64,000 bases of DNA from NCBI RefSeq assembly GCF_040807025.1, contig NC_090981.1, forward strand, positions 43,191,817-43,255,816, in the 5' to 3' direction. The position numbers and the translations under genes were made by a program. This document shows positions 36,590 through 49,000 of the stretch, in pieces (within the stretch, counting starts at the first letter, position 1; the number at the start of each line of letters is the position of its first letter). This stretch comes from Struthio camelus (Eukaryota > Chordata > Aves > Struthioniformes > Struthionidae). The notes beneath the pieces are model-generated. The model did not search any database and was not told the DNA's origin. It saw only the letters and a program-made list of their open reading frames with translations.

Positions 36590-37850
36590 CCCCGCCGCCA
36601 GCCCCCCGCCCTGCCCCGGCCGGGCCGGCGAGGGGAGCGCCGCGCCCGCCGCCGCGCCCCCTCCGCCGGCCGGCCGGCCAGGCGAACAGCCACCGCCGCC
36701 GCATCTCCCGCTGTAATTAGTGCTGCTGCCCTCCATGTGGGCTCGATTAAACCGTGATTTAGCCGAAAGAAATATAATTATGGCTGCAAATAAAATAATC
36801 AGCATTGAAGAGCGATTTCCTTAATGAGATGGAGCGGTTGCACGTCACGGAGTAAAGGGGTCTCATTAAGAGGTGGTAATGAGGCTTGGGTGAATATTGG
36901 GAGTTGCACAAAATATCTAAACTGGTGAGAAACCCAGCGCCGGGCTCCCGCTCCCGGGGCCGGAGCCCTCGGCCAGGCGGGAGCCGCGCCGGGCGCCACT
37001 GCCCTGCCCGCGCCCCCGCACCTCGTCCCTCTCCCTACGGGACGTACGTCCTTTGTTTGCTGTTGATTTTGTAAAAGCCGTTAGGACCGAGAGGGGCAGC
37101 CGCGCTTCGCAGCGCCATCTTCCCGCGCGCTGGCCGCGGCCGCCCGCGACGCCCGGCGCTGCGTTTCCCCACAGCCTTGCGCCCGGCCCACGAGCAGCGC
37201 GGGCTGTTGTTGCTACTCTTGCTGTTATTGTTATTAGCGTTATTTCAGCCTCGCCACCTGGCCCCGGCCTCCCTGCCCCGGGGCGGCCCCGGAGGCGGCG
37301 CCCCGGCGGGCACGATTTGCCAAGGCCCCGAGCGCGGCCCCGCCACCACAGCGGCTCCGTCAACGACCACGGAAACAAAAGCCGTGAGAAGGCCAGCCGG
37401 TCACCCACGGGCAGCCAAGCAGGGGTGAACGGCAAAACACGGGAACGCATGCGAAAAACCAAAACAACCTGGAAAACCGCTCACGGCTTTTGGGGGCCGT
37501 CACGCCGCCCCCCTCGCTCGCCCCGACGCACCTCAGCCGCCAAGATGGCCGCCGTCGCGGCCGCCTGCCGCGCATGCGCAGGTCGGCGGCGGCGGGAAGC
37601 GGCGGCCTGGCCGCCCCTCGGCCGACCGAGGGCGCGCAGGGCCCGGGGCGGCGGCGGCAGCGGCAGCCCCGAGGCACGGCGACGGCGAGAGGGGGCGGCC
37701 GCCGGCCTCAGCGAGGTGCCCGAGGTACTGGAGGAGGAGCGGCCCGAGTCCAAGCCCGGAGGTTTGCGTGTGGGGGCGCCACCCTTAACGGTCGGGCGGC
37801 GGCGCCTGAGGCGCCGGTGAGGGCCGCGGGGGGGGGGGGGGGGGAGCAAG
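36590..37850. promoter_or_regulatory. Orphan CpG island with YY1-like and NRF1-like motifs
   Basis: CpG-rich DNA occurs at 36590-36720 and 36940-37850, about 6-7 kb upstream of OTP and away from any recognised gene start. CAAGATGGCCGCC at 37541-37553 is a YY1-like element that overlaps a strong Kozak ATG. GCGCATGCGC at 37570-37579 is a perfect NRF1-type palindrome. Both are typical of active broad promoters near the start site. The AAGATGG orientation points to plus-strand transcription. A G17-type run follows at 37828-37844. Confidence 0.6.
37545..37816 (+). CDS. Hypothetical first coding exon in the orphan CpG island
   Basis: An ATG in near-optimal context (GCCGCCAAGATGG) opens a frame of 90 codons plus 2 nt that stays open to a consensus donor CG|GTGAGG at 37817; the in-frame stop lies inside that donor. 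The predicted peptide is Ala/Arg/Gly-rich, ends in an acidic-proline stretch (SEVPEVLEEERPESKPGG, then further residues), and is not one I recognise. A well-formed candidate next exon (acceptor TCTTCTAG|G, 38656-38760, donor GAG|GTAAAG) would add 17 codons before a stop. Either a short unknown protein or a noncoding RNA is possible. In GC-rich DNA open frames occur by chance, so coding status is weak. Confidence 0.2.
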
Positions 37851-37859
37851 AGCCAAGTG

Positions 37860-40800
37860 TTATATTTACATAAAGTGAAAGGGAAGCGAATGGGATAATA
37901 GCCTGCCTATCATTCCCCAGGGAAATTACATGCTGGCTCTGCTTTGTGACAGAGAGAAAAGCATTGTTTTGCCTCCCCCCCCAGCTTGTTGTTGTTTTTA
38001 ATAGTCGAAAATTGGGCACGTTTTGGTGCTCTTCCATCTAATCAAGAAAAACATCTTGCATATGAAGTACTAAAGTAAAACAAAGGCCAAGCTATTTTTC
38101 TTTCTTTGCTTGTGCTCTCAGTAACGTAATCACGAGAAGGAATCTACATTTTGTTCTTATTATTGCCAAAAACCAACTCTCCTTCCAGCCCCCTGCCTTC
38201 AACATGCAGTAAAGGTCAAGTTTCTTGGTTAGCGAAAAGGTCTGTGTGGCATTAGCAAAAGACCGGGGAGAGCCGCGGTCGAGGCGCTGGGACGCGTGCG
38301 AAGACCAGCGGTGGCTGGTGAAAGCGCGGTGAGGGCACTCGTAGGGACCGCGGGGCGCCGCGCGTGGCCACGGGGCTCGTGGGCTTGACGCAGCTGCGCG
38401 CGCCTTCGCGGTTTAGCCGGCCGAGGACCCACGGAGAGGACGTGTGCTTCTGGTGACGTTTGTCTCCCGTTTCGGTACTTTCTCAAACAACGGAGATGCG
38501 CGAGGGCCGGCTGACTCTAGCTTGGGATATCTCGGGGATAGCACTTATGACTGTAACCCGTGTTAGAAATTCAAAAGCAGCCCTGGTGGGCAACTCTCTC
38601 AAGGTTGTGGGGGTTTTGTTTTTGTTTTGTTTGGTTTTAAATGACCCTCTTCTAGGAAGAAACCTTTTGGGGTTCTGGACGATTGGTTCTGTGGGAAGAA
38701 AACGTGAATGTTGTTTGGGGGGAGGAGGAGAGCAGGGCGTTCAGCTACTGCTGTTAAGAGGTAAAGAACAGTTTTCTCAAATCTTTTTTTCTGCTTTCTG
38801 TTAGGGTTTCATTTTCAGTCCTTCTCGTGTTGCTTGCTCAACCTGCGTGCTCCTTTCTCTTCTGAGCCGACACAAACTCTTTTGCCTCCGTGTCTCTCTT
38901 CCTGATTCACCTGGCCAGCAGCTGATGCTTTGATGATGGCTTCCATTCTTTGAGTTGATATTCTCCAAAAAGAAGTACTTGGGCTTCCTAAAAATATCCT
39001 GAATGTAGGACATTTCTCTGCTACTCCATCTCTGGTGAGGTATCACACAAGACTCAATGTACATCTTTTGGATTTGTTCACAGTTAAACCTGTCTGTCCC
39101 ATCTCAACTGAAAACACAGAATTTTGTGTACTCTGTTGCTAGGGAAGCTACAGTACTGAAAGGCATTTTTTTCATTATGGTCTAGTTGAGGAGGAGGAGG
39201 AGGACAGTCAAATCTTGTACTGCGGAGAAGGTGCATTGTGTACTGGGAGAAACAGAGTGTGTTTGGGCTCAGGGACTGGAGTACTATACAGAAAAAGTAT
39301 TTATTTAACTGCGCAGTAGTGAGCAGGCATGAAATTATTGCACCCCTAAAACTCCCTTTGCCTCCCTATTTAAAGAGTGTATGTGCTTGTGATTGCAGCC
39401 AGTGAGACTGCAGGTGTCTCACCCGCTGAAGACAAGCACAGTATCTACTCATCTGATTAATAGAGGCTTTCAGTCAACACAATGGAGCAATAACACATCA
39501 CAAGTAGTGTGTGTGTGTGGTAAGTGGCTGACTAGGTTTATCTTCACCTGGCATAAATGCAGTCCATTGCAGGTGAGTTACTTTCAGCCTTGAATAGTAG
39601 CAATTACTTGGATGGGAAAATTGCATGAAAGCACACCTGAGAGTCATTTTTAACAAGAGAGGATTTGGCCTTGTTGCCACAGAAAACACAGGACATGATG
39701 GCAGCAGTGGCACCTTGAAAGACTGGGCTGAAAGAGACCTTCTGGGTCAGTGACTCCATCGTACTGTGCTTTTCATACTCTGATGGCAGGCCCGTGGCTG
39801 GGAAGTGTGAGGGAGGATTTAGATCCAAGGTACTGGCTTTTCTTTCTTAGCACGGGAAGCAAGGGTAATGTTGTTATTGTCCATCTCCACTGTTCTTTGA
39901 GGATGAGGAACTGGAGAAAGAAGGTCATGTGTTAGGGCATCTGAATCAGGGAGGGAGTCAGAACACAATGTGGGGCTTTTTTGCTCGTAATCAGCCAATC
40001 GAGTCTCCATGTACAACAGCGGTCTCTCTGAATGTTAATAAAGTTCTGCTTCCTTCCTAAGCCACATCATTTTACAGCTAATGAAACAGGGAGGGGTTGC
40101 AGGAGAGAGAGCCTAGTGTTGGGGATGGTGACATGCTGGGGCAGGAAAGCCTCCTGCAAATGACCTTCTTTACTTCAGATGGCTCCCAGCTGTCACTCCT
40201 CTTCTCTCTTATGCTGCCTTCAGAGTATGTCTTCCTTCTGCTCTGCAGGGGAAGAATTAGAGAGGTAGAGATAAAATAGCCCAATACTGTCAGGATAAGT
40301 GTGTTCCTTTTTGAACTCAATGTTTGAAAACAGTAGCTTGCTCTTTGGACTGCTTATTGAGATTCCTAGGGGGAATAAGAGCTCCAAGAAGGGCCTGTCT
40401 ATTTATAAGCATTTATAAAACTTCTCTCACCTTGTTGCAGCTCAAAAAATAGCTGAGAGGAGGGTGAATATTTTTGTCTTGTAGCATCATTGTAAAGGCC
40501 GTATCCTGAATCGCATTGCATGCGATCCTCTCCAGTTATCTTGCCACAATAAAATTTTGGGCAAAGACTATATGCTTTCAGGAAACTGGTGGGTTTTGGA
40601 AGGCAGGACATGTTTCCCTGTTTGGCTTGACCTATGCGTTTGGATTCATTCTCTGCCTTGAGCCCATCTCCTGTGTATCCAAAGTCAGCCTAACTAACTA
40701 CCTGCCAGTAGGCTCTCCAGCTCTTACTCCTCATCATCTTGCCCTCTCTGTCTGGACGTTTCTGTCAAATTTCCCACAGTTGACAACTTGAGTTCTAGTA

Positions 40801-41041
40801 CAGAAGACTTAAAGAACAGCTAAAGATTGAAAGATTCTCATGTACTAATCTTGCAGCGTGTGTGATTTTTCTCTTTTTAAGAGGATAGTGGCTTCTGCTT
40901 GGTTAACAGTATTAACGATCTGTAATACAGCACACTGCACGCTCAAGTTTCTTGAGATGATTAAGCTCTGCACTTCAAACTGCTTAAGAAGTTCTGATGT
41001 TTGTGTGTGTGTGTATCAACTTTTTAAAATTATTCTGACCA
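37860..41041. other. Intergenic sequence after the orphan CpG island
   Basis: It contains a residual CpG patch (38260-38480), two plausible plus-strand splice-site pairs (38656-38760 and 39399-39519), a GAG run (39188-39203) and a short TG run (41004-41015). No recognisable protein is encoded. Confidence 0.6.
38656..38760 (+). other. Candidate plus-strand exon downstream of the orphan CpG island
   Basis: A T-rich tract from about 38611, ending CCCTCTTCTAG, precedes 38656, and GAG|GTAAAG follows 38760. Both splice sites are good. In the phase from the hypothetical first exon it ends in a stop after 17 codons. Another acceptor/donor pair frames 39399-39519 (TTGCAG and GTAAGT). This is splice-site evidence only, with no recognisable protein. 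Confidence 0.2.
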
Positions 41042-41255
41042 TTAGGAAAAACTTCTTTACTGTGAGGGTGGCTGAGCACTGGATCAAGTTGCCCAGAGAG
41101 GTTATGGAGTCTCCATCCGTCCTTGGAGATATTCAGAAGCTGTCTGGACGTGATCCTGTGCAATGTGCTCTAGAGGACCCTGCTTGAGCAGGGGGGTTGG
41201 ACTAGATGATCTCCAGAGGTCCCTTCCAACCTCAGTCATTCTGTGATTCTGTGAT
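41042..41255 (+). mobile_element. CR1 LINE, 5'-truncated 3' end
   Basis: The sequence matches the CR1 3' region: GGAAAAACTTCTTTACTGTG, then TTGCCCAGAGAGGTTATGGAG, GGGGGTTGGACTAGATGATC and CCCTTCCAACCTCAG, ending in the CATTCTGTGATTCTGTG tail typical of this non-LTR family. It is the youngest-looking copy in the window and is noncoding. The encoded proteins of CR1 are absent because of 5' truncation. Confidence 0.92.
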
Positions 41256-44200
41256 ATACTGTTTCTTGCTTCTTCAATTAATAGTAACTTGTTCACTTAA
41301 CTTCCTCCAGAGGATAGGAGTACTTAAACTAAAATAAGCCAGACAGCACCACTGGGAGAACAAAACTTAAAACACACAGGTATTAGTTTATGGAAAAGCA
41401 GATTAAAGCTTTGAGAGACTAATTGATTTGTGGAAGAACAACAAAGCAAAACTGCGGCACTATTGGTAACCCATCCCTGATAGCATCTCTCTGAAGAGAA
41501 GTAGAATTTGTCCATGCCTGGCTCATTAAGCATCTGGCCAGCATGTGAGTTTTGCTTTTGCCTGTAAAGCCGCAGCAGATTTTTTTTTTTTTTTTTTTAC
41601 ATTTTCCTGTTTGAGCTTTGTGAGGAAAAAGTAAAACTTAAAAGTATATTTGCAATTTCTGAATGTCGTCTATATGAAGAGTAGCGCTTCTCTCAAAGTT
41701 AAGCCAGCTGAGAAGTGCTCTTGATTATAGGCAGCTGATGATGTTGCAGTTTTTGTGTAAAGCTTTCTATTTGAAAGTCTAAATGGAGAGTATTGGTCCA
41801 ATTCCAGCTGAGTTTCCATTAAAAAGGAACAGTTGCCTTTGTGAAAAGTGTGGTATTCAATGCAAAAGGAATTGGAATCTTCTTTTTATCCACAGGGCAC
41901 ATACAATCTTGGCAAAACAGCGTAACCTCCCTAACACTGATTCGTCATTTCTGTAATGTTTCTTCACCCTGGTCTGGCAGCACTCCTTTTAATGTGAAGA
42001 AAATAGTTTAAGGATAGAAAGTTAGTTTAGTTTCCATACCAGCTCGGCTCTAGGCTCCTTTGAAGGGGGTAGTGTTTAGGATGTGGGTGCTCCCCTCTCC
42101 CATGTGAGAGAAATGGCTCTGCCTTTGAATCCGTCGTAGTTCAGCAGGATATTTAGCGTGACATCTGCTCTCCCAGCCGTCCTTTGCTTTCGTAAGACTG
42201 CTTTTTTCCCTCTTAAAGCTTCTGTTAGATGTAGTTGTTACGCAGGAGCTCAAGTTCAAATCCAAATGAAAACACTGGTTGTCTTCCTTCCAGTTACTGA
42301 TCCAGTCTCAGCCCATTTTTAGAGAGTGATTTCCAATAGCAGCTAAGTGATGTGAATATCATTTCCTACTGGCTAAGAATCTGAAGGTCTCCGTTACTCG
42401 TGTGGGTTGGTTTGTTTGTTTGTTTGAGTCTTTGCTTGTCTCATTCACATGAGTGTTGAGACCATAACTCATTTGAATTATTGTTCTCCTGTGTTTGTAC
42501 AGCCTCTGGGACAATGGGGATCTAACACGATGGCTCTTTAGATGCCATCTCTGTGTAATTGCTCTGATTTTTAAATTGGTTTTGAACAAGTAGTCTGAGG
42601 TTTGTTAGCTTTGATGTGAAAAAAACCTTTGTTCTGATCACTTCTTGAGCTTCTTTTTTTCCTCATTAGTTCCATCTAGTGCAACTAAGGGAATGTGGGC
42701 TTTTGTGACTCATGAGCCCACAATAGCCAGGAATTTCCAGTTGATTTGATATTCCTCAAAGTCAGGGGTAGTGCTCCACAAATAGCAGAATCAGATAAAT
42801 GAGTTAGTGATCTGGATGCTTTAAAAGCAAGTAGGCTAATTAATTCAGTATAGGTAGTTGTTTCTTTTCGATGTCACTGCTTAAAACTTCATTTTCATTT
42901 ATAGCTTGTTAATTTAAAGGAATTTAAAATTTAAGTTTACAGCTTTTAAATATAACCATTATTCTTAGCTGAGTAAATTATAGTTAATTTTTTACACTGT
43001 TTAGAAGGCACTGTTTACTGTCTTGTGATGGCTAGAATTCTTACTACAATTTTTTCTTACATACCACGGTTGCATAAACAGTATTTGACACGTTCACGGA
43101 GGTGAGATCCATCAGTGACTACTGGCCGTGATGCAGCCTGCAGGAGAGGAGGTCTCTTATGTCGTTGATATCCCTGGTAGAGCCTCCTTGCTGTCCAGCA
43201 AAGATCACTGTTGTACTTGTTTCTTACACTTCTTCCTTGAGCATTGACTACTGGCTTTTATGTCCCCCATCTGTCCCCCAGCCTGGGAGAGTGCAAAGAC
43301 AGCTCTCTACTGCTGCAAATGATGCAGTCAAGTTTCCCACGTTTGGAGAAATTGTAGGACTTACCACTCTTGGAGTGTGAGGGTTGAGCTTCACCCTAAG
43401 AAAACTGTGTCCCTGCCCAGGATGTTTCCTCTGGCTTTTGTTGGTGGCAAAATGCCGGGGAGAGGAACTCTTGGCCCGGCCTGCTAACGGGAGCTGTTCT
43501 GCGTTCTTACTCTTTCTGCAGTGTGCTGTGTGATAGCCCTTCAGGCTTCCTTTTCCAGGGTCAGTACTGGTTCCGCCTGGCATCTAAATGTCCTGGTGAT
43601 AGGTACTGTATAAACAACCTGGGGGAATGAAATATAATGCATTAGTCCTTTGGGGGAAAGGAATTATTTTTATGCAAAAATATGAAGTTTATCTTCTAGG
43701 TTGAAAAAAGAGGACAAACTGTAAACTTAACATGTCCAGTATGATTTTTGAAGGTACCATATTCATAGGTAAATGTAAAATGTTAAAAAAGGTTAAAAAA
43801 TCTTTATTTTTAACCTATTCCCCTGAAAATGCGTAGAACCCATAAACAGCAGGAAGCTGTCACTGAAAGCATCCAGAGGCATTTCACGTTATTTTCATAA
43901 ACTAATCTAACCACTCACATCTATCTGTGTAAACTAATTACTTTTTTAATTACGTAATCTTTTTGATTGCTTATGGAGAGCTGTGGTGAAGTTTACCACT
44001 AATTATGCTAGGGCAGGAGAGGCCACTGGATTGTTAGGAATGATGAGACTATTTTATCCCCTTTTGTTGAAATGGGGAGCAAGTCGTAATTGATTAAAAA
44101 TATATATATATATATGTATTTTTTTCCAATTTCAACCTATACAGCCTCTGTTAATCTTACTAATTGAGGATCTTTCTGTGGGTCAGTGGGTTTCCTTCCA

Positions 44201-44889
44201 TCTCATGTAACATCTACAGGAGCTTCAGAAAAAGGAGGAAACCAAACTGTTGCAAAGTTGAAGTTTTCCTTTCTCCTTTTAAATGCAATGCCTATGCTAA
44301 TCAGTTCTAAATTTTGGACTTTGAGCTCTGGTGACATGTAATCCTTAGAAAGCAATTTTCAAAGTTTAAGTGCTTTTTTCTTCTCCCCTGCCCCCCAACT
44401 GTGATTGAGTATATATTTAGAAAACAGGAGGGAGGTGGGGGTTGCACATCTCTTGTGCAATCTCCTCTGCGGTCCTTAGTCCATCATTTGCATTTAGTGC
44501 GAGGCCTGTGTTCCATACAATAAACAAAGTAGCCAAGACTATACATAGAAGACAAAAGTCCTTTTGGTGAGCAGGACCTTTTTCAGCTTTTTTCAATCCA
44601 CTGCTTTATACCATGCAGTGCAAGGTTTGAAAAGTCTGATAGGTAACACTGAGATGCCTTCCTTTGAGGGGACTCTGGGGGTCACTACTTCATTGTTGCT
44701 AGGGAGGGCAGGAATTCAGAGTAGTTCACTTCAGCTGTCATGAGTCCTGCCTGCCTTTAAGTTTCTCTGTGTACGGGTGAGCCTAACAGGATGCGTTTGG
44801 CAGAAGGACGTACAGTTGCCCCATCCACCTGTAGGTGCCTTTCCCTAATGCTGAAGTACAGTGAGCTGTACCTGTGCCATGTGTGACAG

Positions 44890-45330
44890 AACTGGCTAGT
44901 CAAGAATCTTAGACCTCTAGCAATATGTTTCCAGTGGCCTCCCTAGGCAGCCTGTTCCAGAGCTTCATTTGTCTTCTAGCTGGTAGTTTCTTGAGGAGGG
45001 AGGAACCCTTCTAACCACCCCCTCCTTGCTGTAGCTTAACCCCATTGTGTCTTATCCTTTCTGCCAAGCAAAAGAGCATTCCTTTCCTCCGTGATCTTTT
45101 ATGTGCTTGAAGACTATTACCATAACCAGCCTCAGTATTCTGTGAGTTAAACTGTCCAAATTTGTGCCATCTTTTTGTTGGTACTGTTTTTTAGTCTTTT
45201 GGTAGTTTTCGCTGTTTTCTCTGAATCTTTGCTGTTGGTTCATTTCTTTCTTAAATTGTAGCACCTAAAATAGTGATTCTAGCTGACGCCTTGCTCGTAC
45301 AAAGGAGAGCTTAAGGGCTGTTGACCATGC
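44890..45330 (-). mobile_element. Decayed CR1 LINE fragment
   Basis: The copy contains GGCAGCCTGTTCCAGAGCTT, CCCATTGTGTCTTATCC, GAGCATTCCTTTCCTCC, GTGCTTGAAGACTATTACC and GTTCATTTCTTTCTTAAATT in the order expected for a reverse-complement CR1. It is internally diverged, with approximate ends. Confidence 0.72.
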
Positions 45331-45914
45331 CTTATGAGCTAGGCTCATGTTTTGCATCAAATTCACTAAAAACCTAGATCTCTTTCAGAAATACTGAAAG
45401 AGCTCTGTCTTAGAACACCTAGCACCCAGGGTTCAAAACACAAAACAACGGGCTCAACTCCTTGGTCTAAATCTAGCAAGCAGAGGAGTTCAGATCCAGG
45501 AAAATGCCTAACTATTGGGCAATACCTCTCTCCATAGCTCCCTCTCTTTACCTGCCACTCATTCCCAGTAGAGTGGGGTTTTCAGAACTCCCACCTAAGT
45601 AGGACGGGCAGGTGCACGGCTTTCACCAAGTAGTTATCTGAGTTTCACCAAGGACTATTAGAATAGATCTGACAGACCCAAAAGGGTGCAGTTCTGTTCA
45701 GCTGATCTGGATGATGAAAGACATGTGCATATTTAACATGTGAGTGACACAGCGCTGTTGAATATCTTGAAGGACAAGATTAGAAATCAAAAGGTTTCTG
45801 AAAAATTGAAGAAAGGGTAGAAAAAAAAAGGAGGCAATCCAGTTAGAACACATTTCAATAAGGAAAAATGCAAATTTCTACATGGCAGCAGCAGTTATCT
45901 GCTGCATAAATACA

Positions 45915-46045
45915 GAGAAAGGTAAATGCTAGAGGTGCTCAGAACCTGACTGGATATGGTTCTGGGCAACCTGCTCTAGCTGACCTTGCTTGAATAGGCA
46001 ATTGGACCACGTAAACTCTCAGATATTCTGATATATTTCTCTCTC
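45915..46045 (+). mobile_element. Decayed CR1 LINE 3' fragment
   Basis: GGTTCTGGGCAACCTGCTCT, then GACCTTGCTTGAATAGG and TTGGACCACGTAAACTCTCAG, followed by a mutated ATTCTG tail. This matches the plus-strand CR1 3' end. Confidence 0.7.
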
Positions 46046-49000
46046 TATATATAAAATATTAATACATAATTTTAACAAAGTGGTGTTTCTGGATTCAAGC
46101 CTCTGCTTCAGATTAAGCAGAAGCAATATGAAAACAGGTCTCCCAGATGGCAATAAGGCCTTCACCTGTTCCTAATCTTGGCATTTCCTGCTGGGTAGAC
46201 ACTCCTTGCTTAGTTTGTTGTCTTCTAGGCCTTCAGGATGGCAGTCACAGACTTCCTTTGCCTGAAAGCCAAAAATCTGACAGAGGGTGTCAGAAGTGTC
46301 TGTGGCATGGGGTACATGATAATGTTCCTCCGTGAGCATCAGCCATTTATGAAAAGGTTGCCCTTGGATTCAGTGGAACTGCACTGATGAGTCGGTGCTC
46401 TGCAGTTCCCATTTCCTACCTCAGGGCCTTTAGCAGGGCTTCTAAAAGTGGACTACTATACCACCTTTATTCTTTTTGTGGATTTAACCCAAAATATCTA
46501 GGTACAGTTAGCTCGCTCCTCCTCCTAAAGGAAGCTAGGGCATAATCTCCCCGGGGACATACACTGTAGTCTTTCTCTGCAGCTAATCATGTACCTACGG
46601 AATAACGGGAAGGAAGCTTATTCTGTTCTGTTGTAGCTTAAGTCTTGGATTTGAGATATGCTCTGTGGCTTCTGATACTCTGGGATTCAGTGAGTAAACC
46701 TCCCTTTTACCTATGCTGTGTGAACTTGGTGAAATTCAGCTAATTCAACTCACTGAATGATTATTTTGATGGAAAAAATAAGTGTAGGTTTTTTTCCCTT
46801 TTATCCTAATAAACCACAGCCAGGAATGATCTGTATGTGGGGATGCTCCTTGTGTGAGTGCTTCCGGCCCAGGTTGTGCATTCCCTTGCTCCATATACTT
46901 CTCAAGTCATTCCAGTTGCCTTCTGTTTACAAAATAGGTTTTGAGTGTTAAATTTCAGTTGTCCTGTTTGTGGTGTTGGTTGGTCTCTAAGTGTAGTGTG
47001 GCCAGTAAGAACAGATTTCCATGTTTTAAGCAAATGATGGCTGTTTGGCTAATGAATAAAAAGGTGAAAGGAAAGCAGCTTTGCTTGTGTTTTGGGAGAA
47101 ATAACTGAATAGGCATCTGACTTTAGGAAGGAATTTAGGGGTGCACATCCCAATCAGAGAGAGGTATGGCTTAGGAGCTGTTGGAATTGAAATTAGAGTT
47201 GGAAGAACAAGGGTGAGGAATAGATGTTTGGCTTATTGTATTTCCTATTGTTCATGCTGAAGCGTGGGGGCTTCTTGGATTCTTTTCTTAAGTATTCAAT
47301 TACAGCATGTATTTTTCAGCAGAAAAGCAAGTTCTCATCCTAGATCTTTCTCCAGAACACAAACATCATACAACAACAACCCAAAAGGTGGTACTAATAA
47401 ATTACAAGTCTTGCTTTTCATGTAAAATATTTTGAGACTTTATTTTGAGATGTACTGACTCAGAGAGCTGTCAGAGACTGCTTTTGTGAATGTAAGAAAC
47501 TTACCTTCAAAGAATCCTTGGGAAATTATTGCGGGGGGGGGGGGGGAAGCACTGTGTATTCATTAAAAATTTTTAGTAACATAACAAAAGCAATCAGCCT
47601 GTAAATTAGCCAGTTACAAATAATTAACTGAGTGTTGTGAAGGCTTTTCAAGTGAAGGAAGGAGTTTAAATTAGAGGACAAACAGAAGAGTTTTGAAGCT
47701 ACTTTCAGTTTTGAATATGCAATGTAACTGAGAACTTAAATACTAGTTTCCAGGTAAAGGTACCAAGTTTGTGTGTCTCTTGCTTGGACTGTCAGTAGAA
47801 CTGCAGATTCAGTGCGTCCTCTGAAGTCAGAGGACAAGAAGCTTAACTGTGCAAGAGCAAACTTAAGAACAGGTAGTAGCTGGCAAGCCCATGATCAGAG
47901 GAATGGCCACAGGTCTTCTATTGAAAACTTCCTTCCAAAATGTGTTTTTGTTTACTTTTTTTCCTAAGACTAGCTCTTTTATTACTTCAGTCAGTGGGAT
48001 GGTGACTTCAGTTCTGCTGTAGCCTTCTCTCAGCAAAACAAATGCCTTTGTTCAACTGAGAAATAATTGAGAAACTTCTTAAAGGTATTGTGGTAGCAAG
48101 AGAGATTTAAAAGAAAGGATGGCACCTCTGTCCAGAGTGTAAAAATGGCATTCGTGATGAAAGGGCAGCATGAAAACTTCTGAGTGATAAATGAACATAT
48201 ATCATCATATGCAAGGATAAATACAGCTCATGACAGTCTTAACTAGACTTTGAAAGGCATCAGCAAAGTTAGTGAACTGATTCAAAGAGGAGAGGGTTTA
48301 AAAATGTTGCCCGCAGGACTTTGGGATGGTCTCCTGCATAGGCCAATACAGAGTACATATCTCCAAAAAGAGTAAGTAACATTAAAATTAGAAACAATAC
48401 AGTATCAGTTGATGTGTTATGGCCTCTTGAGTTTGGGATCTGAGACAGTAATAACAATACTACTTCTTAGGCTTAATTTTATGTATTTTACTTTGCTATG
48501 GAACTTAGATCTTTATCTAAAAGATAATTTTGTCAGCAAAGATATCTTCTACATTAGTAATCTCTATCTTGCCGACTGGAGCGCTATTGTTAAAATTCAG
48601 TCTGTCCTAATGTATCACTGGATCAACTGTTTTGCTGGCAGGGTATGCATTACCTATATGGCTCTGCCAATCATCCTACAAGGGCCTGACCTGTTGTTGC
48701 TGCTTTGTCACAATCTTTCATAGTATAGTTTTATACTGGTCTCATGCTGCTAGCCTCCCAGAAGTTAAACACTTCCAGAGACATCTGGATACACCAAGAG
48801 ACCAAGTCACCTCACGTATGATTTTTACGTGATGGCTGGCTATATTCCATGTAACAGAACGTGCTCAGTCACTACTAAGTTGGAGACCTTAGAGGAAGAG
48901 GAAATGGCTAGAGAAGAATATCATCTTGGTTCTTGATGGAATCAGAGGGAGCTAGAAAATAGCTAGGAAAAAAATGTATATGTAAACATGGTTCAGGTCC

